The translations under genes were made by a program, and so were the position numbers. The notes under the pieces were generated by a model. That model had not been told where the DNA came from. It ran no database searches and was given only the letters and a program-made list of their open reading frames with translations. This document shows, piece by piece, positions 1 to 5,074 of a stretch of 5,074 nt of DNA. Each line of letters starts with the position of its first letter. Positions within the stretch are counted from its first letter, which is position 1. Source of the stretch: Candidatus Aminicenantota bacterium (lineage in GTDB: Bacteria; Acidobacteriota; Aminicenantia; UBA2199); assembly GCA_030639705.1 (NCBI GenBank), contig DAOWKX010000032.1:1-5074 (forward strand). Reading direction: 5' to 3'.

Positions 1-62
1 AGAAAACATGTAAAGAAAATTTTGAAACGATCTTTAAAATAACATTTAAAAAAGCCTGGAAA
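1..62. other. AT-rich flank after lpd, no feature assigned
   Basis: This 62-base stretch beyond the lpd stop is very AT-rich. On the minus strand it has a short T run after CCAGGC but no strong GC-rich stem before it, so I do not call a terminator. Short open frames run to the edge on the plus strand (one ending at 42, one ending at 77), and an ATG sits at 9-7 on the minus strand. None is long enough to support a gene. Confidence 0.4.
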
Positions 63-1433
63 TCAGATATGGATTGAAAATCCTCCCACTATCCCAATAG
101 CTTCCCAGATATTTTCACCCAGTGTGGGATGAATAAAAATGAGTTCCTTGAAATCATTGGCATTCATTTTTCCGGCAACTGCCCGGGTAAGAATGGGCAT
201 CAACTCTCCCGCTTCAGAACCAATGATATGGGCACCAATTATCAAATTTTGATTATCGGCGATAACCTTGACCATCCCCCGCTTGTCATCAATGATATTG
301 GATCTGGAACCTGCTGCATAGGGGAAACGACCCACTTTTATCTTTATTCCCCTTCTCTTTGCCTCTTCTTCTGTTAAACCCACAGAAGCGATTTCAGGCA
401 GAGTAAAAACAGCAGTCGGTACAGTACAGGGAAGAATTTCTTTTTTTTCTAAAATAAAATCTACTATTGAGATAGCCTGATGCGAGGCTTTATGAGCCAA
501 TAACGGAGAACCCACCACATCCCCGCAAGCAAAAATATTTTTTATATCTGTTTGCAGATTGGCATTGACAATAATAAATCCTTTTTTATCCCTTCTTATA
601 TTCATGGATGGATGGTAGATATTTGTTGTAAGCGGTTCTCTCCCGACTGACACCAAGACTTTTGAAAAATTTTCTTTCCAAGCCTTTTCACCCTGACTAA
701 ACTCTAGCTCAACAGAACTATTATTAATTATGGGTTTGGATACAGATGTTGAGACAAAAATATTTATGTTCTGTCTTAATAATTCATTTTGAAGGACTTC
801 AGATAATTCCCTGTCGGCTCCCGGAAGAACCTGATCCATAATTTCGACAATAGTTACTTCTGAACCCAGATAATGATATATGGTACCCAATTCCAATCCA
901 ACCGCTCCGGCACCGATGACCAGCAATCTATCTGGAATATCCACTAATTCAAGGGCAGAATCAGAATTGATAATATGGTGATTATCAAATTTGAGAAAAG
1001 GCAGCTCGGCACACTTGGTTCCAGTTGAAACAACAATATATTTCGTGGTTAACTCCTGCTCCCCGTTTACCACAACCTTTTCGGGAGAGATAATTTTCCC
1101 CTCTCCTTTGACTAAATCAACATCGTATTGATTGAACAGATGCTCAATTCCCCGGACTAATTTTGACACCACCCGGTTTTTATACTTTGTCAGTTCCTGG
1201 ATATCAATCTGATAATCAGGGATTTTTATTCCTAATTTTGAACTAGTTTTTATCTGTTTCAATAACTTCGCTGAATGAAGAAGTGTTTTTGTGGGAATAC
1301 ATCCCCGGTGTAAACAGGTCCCACCGATTTTTTTTTTTTCGATAACAGCAGTTTTAAGTCCCCTTTTGCTGGCCGCGATACCACCCTCATATCCGGCAGG
1401 TCCTCCGCCTAAAAAAACAATATCATAATCCAT
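63..1433 (-). CDS. lpdA: Dihydrolipoyl dehydrogenase (E3 flavoprotein)
   Basis: This FAD enzyme reoxidises dihydrolipoamide on 2-oxoacid dehydrogenase E2 or glycine-cleavage H protein and passes electrons to NAD+. From the ATG at 1433 it has 456 residues, a normal length without an added lipoyl domain. In order one sees the N-terminal FAD fold DIVFLGGGPAGYEGG (about 4-18), Glu32 ending its second strand, and the redox disulfide GGTCLHRGCIPTK (Cys40 and Cys45). Then come the NAD-binding GAGAVGLELG (174-183), the second FAD motif FACGDV (301-306), and the C-terminal dimer domain with HPTLGEN (His434, Glu439), the catalytic His-Glu pair. HPT with Glu, rather than mercuric-reductase Cys residues, favours lipoamide as substrate. 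The first His of the common HAHPT motif is Ile here, which leaves the catalytic His intact. The gene starts 25 nt after pdxJ and was probably transcribed with it. No E1, E2 or glycine-cleavage gene is visible, so its complex is unknown. An A12 tract encodes residues 32-36. Confidence 0.93.
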   Translation of the reverse strand: MDYDIVFLGGGPAGYEGGIAASKRGLKTAVIEKKKIGGTCLHRGCIPTKTLLHSAKLLKQIKTSSKLGIKIPDYQIDIQELTKYKNRVVSKLVRGIEHLFNQYDVDLVKGEGKIISPEKVVVNGEQELTTKYIVVSTGTKCAELPFLKFDNHHIINSDSALELVDIPDRLLVIGAGAVGLELGTIYHYLGSEVTIVEIMDQVLPGADRELSEVLQNELLRQNINIFVSTSVSKPIINNSSVELEFSQGEKAWKENFSKVLVSVGREPLTTNIYHPSMNIRRDKKGFIIVNANLQTDIKNIFACGDVVGSPLLAHKASHQAISIVDFILEKKEILPCTVPTAVFTLPEIASVGLTEEEAKRRGIKIKVGRFPYAAGSRSNIIDDKRGMVKVIADNQNLIIGAHIIGSEAGELMPILTRAVAGKMNANDFKELIFIHPTLGENIWEAIGIVGGFSIHI

Positions 1434-1438
1434 AACCA

Positions 1439-1442
1439 CTCC
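1439..1442 (-). promoter_or_regulatory. Ribosome binding site deciding the lpd start (GGAG)
   Basis: GGAG stands 5 nt before the ATG at 1433. An in-frame GTG at 1439-1437 would lengthen the protein by two residues (MV), but it overlaps this Shine-Dalgarno sequence itself, so the ATG is the better start. Confidence 0.75.
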
Positions 1443-1458
1443 AATTAGGGATTGGGAT

Positions 1459-2169
1459 TCAATTGATCAACTGAATCATTCTTTTTACTGCTTCACTCAG
1501 CCCTAAAAATGCTGCATTGGCAATGATGGAATGACCGATATTCAACTCTTCAATTTCCTTAATCTGAGCAATAGAAGAAACGTTTTGAAACGTCAATCCA
1601 TGGCCTGCATAAATTTTAAGATTTAGTTTTTTTGAATAACTGACAGATTTTTCGATCTTATCCAATTCAAGTTTAGAATAGTTGTTGTTCCAGTTTTTTG
1701 CAAACTCTCCGGTATTAATTTCAATAATACCGATTCCCAAGCGATGGGTGGCCTTTATCTGGTCAATATCCGGATCTATAAAAACAGACACATCCAAACC
1801 AGCTGCCTGTAAATTACCGGCCACCTCTTCAATTTTTTCCGCATACATCATCACGTCAAGTCCGCCGGTTGTGGTTACTTCCTCAGGCGTCTCCGGGACC
1901 AATGTACATATGTCTGGCTTGAGTCTAAGTGCAACTTTGACCATATCCATTGACACAGCCATCTCTAAATTCAGTTTTGTTTTAATGATCCTTCGCAATA
2001 GCTCAATATCCTGCTCCTGTATATGTCTCCGATCCTGTCTTAAATGCACCGTAATGCCATTGGCACCTGCCAGTTCGGCAATAACCGCCGCATAAACCGG
2101 ATCAGGTTCATTGGTCATCCTTGCCTGTCTCAAAGTGGCAATATGATCAATATTAACTCCCAATCTCAT
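1459..2169 (-). CDS. pdxJ: Pyridoxine 5'-phosphate synthase PdxJ
   Basis: PdxJ condenses 1-deoxy-D-xylulose-5-phosphate with 3-amino-2-oxopropyl phosphate to give pyridoxine 5'-phosphate, the ring-closing step of DXP-dependent vitamin B6 synthesis. The enzyme is a cytoplasmic TIM barrel. The 236-residue product has the family's normal length. It opens with LGVNIDHIATLRQAR and keeps VHLRQDRRHI (His42), LNLEMA (Glu69), TLVPE (89-93), TTGGLDV (100-106), FIDPD (130-134), AGHGL (His190) and ELNIGHSIIANA. His42, Glu69 and His190 correspond to the E. coli catalytic His45, Glu72 and His193 with a constant offset of three. The usual ELHTG loop reads EINTG here (150-154), a mild change. The ATG at 2169 overlaps glmM by 17 nt and is backed by AGGAG. 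The partner pdxA is not in the window. acpS, a frequent downstream neighbour of pdxJ, is replaced here by lpd. Confidence 0.97.
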   Translation of the reverse strand: MRLGVNIDHIATLRQARMTNEPDPVYAAVIAELAGANGITVHLRQDRRHIQEQDIELLRRIIKTKLNLEMAVSMDMVKVALRLKPDICTLVPETPEEVTTTGGLDVMMYAEKIEEVAGNLQAAGLDVSVFIDPDIDQIKATHRLGIGIIEINTGEFAKNWNNNYSKLELDKIEKSVSYSKKLNLKIYAGHGLTFQNVSSIAQIKEIEELNIGHSIIANAAFLGLSEAVKRMIQLIN

Positions 2170-3526
2170 TTAACTCTCCTATAGTTGATTCGATTAAATT
2201 CACAAATAAATCAAAATTTTCATCAATGATATTTTGATATTTTGACTCCATCATGACTCTAATTAAAGGCTCTGTCCCGGAATACCGAATAACCACTCTG
2301 GAATTTTTTCCATACTGATTATTAAAATGAGCCACCAATTCATTTAACTCATCCCATTCACTGAGAGATTTTTTTTCCTTAAGGGCAATATTCCGGTAGG
2401 CCTGAGGGAAAGGGATGATTTCTTTTTTTACTTCCTCGACTTTCAAACGAAAATATGCCAGGGCTTTAAGAAAAAAAAGCGCCGTTAGAATCCCATCTCC
2501 GGTCTTCTGTAGATTTTTTAAAATAATATGACCGGACTGTTCTCCTCCTAGAATTGAATTTATCTCTTTCATTTCCCTATACACATTTTTATCACCCACA
2601 CTTGTTCTGACCAATTCAATTCCCCGTTGGCTTAATGCTTCTTCGAGACCCAGATTTGACATAACAGTTCCCACGACCATGCTGTTATAAAGTTGATTTT
2701 TTTTTTGCAAATAATTTGAAATGAGAAATAGAGTGTAATCCCCATCCAGCATAAATCCATCCCTATCAACAAAAATCACCCGATCTCCATCGCCATCAAA
2801 GGCAATTCCCAGATCTGCATTATTTAAAATGACCGTTTCTTTCAAATGCGAAAGGTCGGTTGATCCACATTTTTCATTTATATTTCTTCCATCTGGTTGA
2901 TTATTTATCACAATTGGATCGAGGTCCAGTTCTTTAAATAATTCCGGAGCAATTCGATAGGTCGCTCCATTGGCACAATCCAGAACAATTTTCAATTTGA
3001 ATGTGTTTAATTCACTGGCATTATCAACAAGAAATTGTTCATATTTTTCCTGAGATTCAGTTTGGACTCTATTGGTCTGTTTTATTTTTTCTTGATAAAA
3101 TTCACTCTCATTATTCAATTTGGTAGAAAAAAAAATCTCCTCGATACGTCTTTCAAGCATTCCCGGTGTTTTTTCACCATTTCCCTGGAATAATTTTAAC
3201 CCATTATAAACAAAAGGATTATGAGATGCGGTAATCATAATTCCATAGTCATAATCGGAATGACCAATAACATATGACAGCCCGGGAGTGGGAATGACTT
3301 CACAGCAATATAAATTTGTGCTCTTCCCCAATCCATAAGCAAGTTGATTCACAATATTTTCACCTGATTCCCTGGTATCTCTTCCCACTAAGATTTTTGC
3401 CCCTTTCCATAGTTCACCCAGGCAAAATCCTATTTTTATGAGTGAAGCCTGGTCAAGAGGATATTTCCCGGTTATCGACCGAATGCCATCTGTACCAAAT
3501 AATTCCTGTTGATTTTGGCTACTCAT
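2153..3526 (-). CDS. glmM: Phosphoglucosamine mutase GlmM
   Basis: GlmM interconverts glucosamine-6-phosphate and glucosamine-1-phosphate in the cytoplasm, feeding UDP-GlcNAc and so peptidoglycan and, where present, lipopolysaccharide. The 457-residue product matches the usual length of about 445-450 and shows all four alpha-D-phosphohexomutase signatures. These are an N-terminal FGTDGIR (10-16), the phosphoserine loop TASHNP (99-104, catalytic Ser101), the Mg-binding loop DGDGDR (244-249) and the sugar-binding GGEQSGH (327-333), with the phosphate-binding RYSGTEP at 414-420. GEQSGHII followed by TGDGILTAL is typical of GlmM rather than phosphomannomutase or phosphoglucomutase. The ATG at 3526 overlaps the cdaR stop as ATGA. 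It is preceded only by an A tract, with no Shine-Dalgarno sequence, so translation probably depends on coupling with cdaR. GlmM is known in several bacteria to bind CdaA and lower its activity, linking wall-precursor flux to c-di-AMP. An A10 tract lies in codons for residues 274-277 (QKKN). Confidence 0.97.
   Translation of the reverse strand: MSSQNQQELFGTDGIRSITGKYPLDQASLIKIGFCLGELWKGAKILVGRDTRESGENIVNQLAYGLGKSTNLYCCEVIPTPGLSYVIGHSDYDYGIMITASHNPFVYNGLKLFQGNGEKTPGMLERRIEEIFFSTKLNNESEFYQEKIKQTNRVQTESQEKYEQFLVDNASELNTFKLKIVLDCANGATYRIAPELFKELDLDPIVINNQPDGRNINEKCGSTDLSHLKETVILNNADLGIAFDGDGDRVIFVDRDGFMLDGDYTLFLISNYLQKKNQLYNSMVVGTVMSNLGLEEALSQRGIELVRTSVGDKNVYREMKEINSILGGEQSGHIILKNLQKTGDGILTALFFLKALAYFRLKVEEVKKEIIPFPQAYRNIALKEKKSLSEWDELNELVAHFNNQYGKNSRVVIRYSGTEPLIRVMMESKYQNIIDENFDLFVNLIESTIGELNEIGS
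2174..2180 (-). promoter_or_regulatory. Ribosome binding site for pdxJ (AGGAGAG)
   Basis: AGGAG ends 6 nt before the pdxJ ATG at 2169 and lies inside the final codons of glmM. It is the strongest Shine-Dalgarno match in the window. It fixes the pdxJ start within the 17-nt overlap with glmM, so pdxJ can initiate on its own, unlike cdaR and glmM. Confidence 0.8.
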
Positions 3527-3533
3527 TTTTTTT
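3523..3533 (-). other. cdaR/glmM junction: A8 tract with ATGA stop-start overlap
   Basis: The last cdaR codons read GAA AAA AAA TGA. The final A of the eight-base A run plus TG forms the glmM ATG, giving a 4-nt ATGA overlap. There is no Shine-Dalgarno sequence for glmM, so termination-reinitiation is the simplest reading. The run also contains the heptamer A_AAA_AAA in the cdaR frame, a known type of -1 slippery sequence, and glmM lies in the -1 frame. Whether slippage occurs cannot be told from sequence. Confidence 0.6.
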
Positions 3534-4182
3534 CAACGACTATGGTTATTTCAACATTTTCCGCATCCTCAAATTTGATTATCTCCACCTGTTTTTTTAT
3601 GGGAACTGTGATGGTGACGGTTTCTTTTATCTTTGACCGATCGATGCTTTCCAGTATTGAAACTTTATTCACCGATTGAATCTGGGATCGATAACCAAAA
3701 ATTCTTACTCTGGATGGTTGAATTCGAATTTCCTTGAATTGAACCCCTCTGGGAAAATTATTGCTGAACTGGACTTTAACTGGGACTTCCTTTGACATGA
3801 ATTCCTCAATTTTCATTTCAATCATTTTGGGGTGAATGGAAACAACTTGAGTACCTTCAGGCGTAACCAGATAATCTTCTGTAAACAGATTCAACCTCAT
3901 TTCTTCACGAATCCCTTTTAAATCCACTCTGACTTTGAAAGCCTCAGGGGAAATTTTCTTGATTTCATTCGATGTTCCCCGTACCTTCAACTTTATCTGT
4001 TCAGGTCTCACAATACGAACATCAATATTTTCTGAAACATTTATGTATTCCACATCAATGTCAAAGGTCTTTTCTATATATAATCTCTCTTTTCCTGTGA
4101 TTTGAATCCAGACAAACAGGGCTATAAAGATAGCCGTTAATTTAAGGCCGAAATTTTTAAAGATGACTTTTTTTAGCTTCAT
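3523..4182 (-). CDS. cdaR: CdaR, YbbR-domain membrane regulator of CdaA
   Basis: CdaR is the membrane-anchored partner of CdaA, reported to modulate c-di-AMP synthesis positively or negatively depending on species and conditions. The 219-residue protein has a basic N-terminus (MKLKKVIFKN), a single hydrophobic anchor at about residues 13-29 ending WIQITG, and then beta-rich sequence with no further membrane segment. That leaves the bulk outside the cytoplasm. Two YbbR-like repeats can be read. The first, about 34-127, includes IKLKVRGTSNEIKKI and VRVDLKGI. The second, about 129-217, includes EVPVKVQF and PSRVRIFGYRSQI. Known YbbR proteins vary in repeat number and Firmicute CdaR often has three or four, so this is a short version. 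The ATG at 4182 overlaps the cdaA stop (ATGA) and lacks a good Shine-Dalgarno sequence, so translation is probably coupled to cdaA. The end overlaps the glmM start by 4 nt. The assignment rests on domain pattern plus the cdaA-glmM context. Confidence 0.9.
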   Translation of the reverse strand: MKLKKVIFKNFGLKLTAIFIALFVWIQITGKERLYIEKTFDIDVEYINVSENIDVRIVRPEQIKLKVRGTSNEIKKISPEAFKVRVDLKGIREEMRLNLFTEDYLVTPEGTQVVSIHPKMIEMKIEEFMSKEVPVKVQFSNNFPRGVQFKEIRIQPSRVRIFGYRSQIQSVNKVSILESIDRSKIKETVTITVPIKKQVEIIKFEDAENVEITIVVEKK

Positions 4183-4943
4183 GATTGAATCTTGTAATGT
4201 ATTAATCGATTTTTCAATCCCTCTCTATCAAGTCCCCGAATCAGCTCACCATTTACAGCCAATGAAATTTTTCCTGTTTCTTCTGACACCACTATAGCAA
4301 TACAATCGGTCTGCTGGGTAATCCCGATAGCAGCAAGATGCCGGGTTCCACCGGGACTGAGCTCCAGTAGAGGGGGAAGTGGAAAAAAACATCTCGCCAA
4401 TTCGATTCTATTTTTACTAATGATGACAGCACCATCATGCAAAGGAGAATGGGGGGTAAATATGGTTAAGAGCAGATCTTTGCTGATATCGGCATCAACC
4501 TTTACTGGCTTATTGACATAATTTTTAACATTGATTTCTCTTTCAAGGGCAATTATGGCTCCTATTTTCGATAAAGACAGTGCTACAACCGTATTGACAA
4601 TTTCATCAATTATCTCTGATTTATCAGATATAGCATACTTTGTTTTTAATTTGCTGCCAATTTCAGCCAATATCTTTTTTAACTCATCCTGAAATAAAAC
4701 AATGATGGCAAAAATCAAATAGGTCAGAAAATTATTCAAAATAAAAGAAAAAGCAGTTAGTTTTAAAAAACTGCCAATCAATGCAAAAACCCCGATTAAG
4801 GCCAGCCCCACTGCCACTTGGTAGGCTTTGGTTCCCTTGATTAAAAGTAAAAGGTAATAAAAGAGAAAAAATAAAAAAAGAATATCAATAACATCACTCA
4901 GGTTAAATTTGGAAAACGCTGCTACTATATAATCAAAACTCAT
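4179..4943 (-). CDS. cdaA: Diadenylate cyclase CdaA (membrane-bound DAC domain protein, YbbP/DacA type)
   Basis: CdaA condenses two ATP into the second messenger c-di-AMP, which controls potassium and osmolyte balance and cell-wall homeostasis. From the ATG at 4943 the protein has 254 residues, close to the family's usual 270. Three hydrophobic segments (about residues 18-35, 44-60 and 64-84) form the membrane part. The cytoplasmic DAC domain follows from about residue 100, with GAIIALERE (about 128-136), the catalytic HDGA motif (169-172), GTRH (199-202) and SEETGKISL (220-228). The normally conserved RHR motif reads RHL here, because the last codon is CTT at 4337-4335. An in-frame TTG at 4949 would add two residues and has an AAGG 10 nt upstream. 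The ATG has no well-placed Shine-Dalgarno site, so the start is uncertain by two codons. The 3' end overlaps cdaR by 4 nt (ATGA), which suggests translational coupling. Family assignment is secure; full activity is probable but not certain given the motif change. Confidence 0.95.
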   Translation of the reverse strand: MSFDYIVAAFSKFNLSDVIDILFLFFLFYYLLLLIKGTKAYQVAVGLALIGVFALIGSFLKLTAFSFILNNFLTYLIFAIIVLFQDELKKILAEIGSKLKTKYAISDKSEIIDEIVNTVVALSLSKIGAIIALEREINVKNYVNKPVKVDADISKDLLLTIFTPHSPLHDGAVIISKNRIELARCFFPLPPLLELSPGGTRHLAAIGITQQTDCIAIVVSEETGKISLAVNGELIRGLDREGLKNRLIHYKIQS

Positions 4944-4954
4944 TTCCAATCAAA

Positions 4955-5074
4955 TCAAACCTTGGTCCTCCCTGTTGTTTTATCTTTCCTGACTTTTGAT
5001 AAGGTTTTGCTCCTTTTTGGTTTTGATTTATTTTTCTTTATAACAGCCTCAATCTCAGCCGAGGATAGAGATTC
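4955..5074 (-). CDS. 3' end of an upstream gene, probably ATP-dependent zinc metalloprotease FtsH (partial)
   Basis: An open frame enters from the right edge and gives 39 residues before a TGA stop at 4957-4955. It begins ESLSSAEIEAVIKK and continues as a Lys/Arg/Ser/Thr-rich, probably disordered tail ending GRTKV. The opening resembles the motif near the FtsH C-terminus, usually of the form E-T-L-x-x-E-E-I-x-x-(I/L)-(I/L), which follows the protease domain and precedes a variable charged tail. FtsH is a membrane-anchored AAA+ protease. In many genomes ftsH, often followed by folP, lies just upstream of cdaA, which fits the position here. No AAA+ or HEXXH motif is in view, so the FtsH name is an inference from a short stretch and synteny. 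That this is the end of a real same-strand gene is more secure: it stops only 11 nt before the cdaA ATG and has protein-like composition. The highly basic tail is unusual, since FtsH tails are often acidic. Confidence 0.5.
   Translation of the reverse strand, partial: ESLSSAEIEAVIKKNKSKPKRSKTLSKVRKDKTTGRTKV

Noticed and set aside
1..77. Possible convergent plus-strand gene ending at 42 or at 77
   Set aside because: Two plus-strand frames are open at the edge for 13 and about 24 codons, which is expected by chance in AT-rich DNA and cannot be told apart from noise.
71..83. Small inverted repeat GGATT-GAA-AATCC at the lpd 3' end, considered as a terminator
   Set aside because: The stem is only 5 bp with a 3-nt loop, it lies inside the lpd coding region, and the nearest T run is well downstream, so it does not fit an intrinsic terminator.
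129..377. Plus-strand open frame of 82 codons inside lpd
   Set aside because: It lies entirely antisense to a well-supported gene, has low-complexity and Cys-rich composition, and shows no recognisable motif.
1434..1439. GTG at 1439 as the lpd start
   Set aside because: The GTG overlaps the GGAG Shine-Dalgarno sequence, which is correctly spaced for the ATG at 1433.
1682..2095. Plus-strand open frame of 137 codons opposite pdxJ
   Set aside because: It is antisense to a gene with full family motifs, and its Ser/Ile/Cys-rich translation looks like a shadow of the real frame.
3442..3636. Plus-strand open frame of 64 codons across the cdaR/glmM junction
   Set aside because: It is antisense to both genes, with Phe/Tyr-rich content coming from the A tracts and AT-rich codons of the opposite strand.

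Overview
The window carries one tightly packed minus-strand gene run, transcribed from right to left. In order it holds the 3' end of an upstream gene (probably ftsH), then cdaA (diadenylate cyclase), cdaR (YbbR-domain regulator), glmM (phosphoglucosamine mutase), pdxJ (pyridoxine 5'-phosphate synthase) and lpd (dihydrolipoyl dehydrogenase). Coding density is near total. cdaA/cdaR and cdaR/glmM overlap by 4 nt (ATGA), glmM/pdxJ overlap by 17 nt, and the pdxJ-lpd gap is only 25 nt. No promoter or convincing terminator is visible inside, so the run looks like the middle of a longer operon whose promoter lies beyond the right edge.

The sequence is bacterial and AT-rich, with long A tracts on the coding strand. 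The cdaA-cdaR-glmM core is widespread in Firmicutes and also in many other bacteria. An ftsH end just upstream and pdxJ just downstream recalls the ftsH-(folP)-cdaA-cdaR-glmM-pdxJ-acpS layout known from Desulfobacterota/deltaproteobacteria-like genomes. PdxJ (the DXP-dependent vitamin B6 route) argues against a typical Firmicute. This suggests an AT-rich, possibly anaerobic, Gram-negative-type or candidate-phylum bacterium. The phylum cannot be fixed from this window.

Functionally, CdaA makes c-di-AMP at the membrane, CdaR is its membrane-anchored partner, and GlmM makes glucosamine-1-phosphate for UDP-GlcNAc and is known to bind and inhibit CdaA in several species. PdxJ makes pyridoxine 5'-phosphate. 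Lpd is the flavoprotein E3 component of 2-oxoacid dehydrogenase or glycine cleavage complexes; no partner subunit for it is in view.

This is mostly a conserved housekeeping operon and I see no wholly new system. The points worth a second look are an RHR-to-RHL change in the CdaA catalytic motif, an A12 tract inside lpd just before the redox-active disulfide, an in-frame A_AAA_AAA heptamer at the cdaR/glmM junction, and lpd sitting at the end of the c-di-AMP operon.
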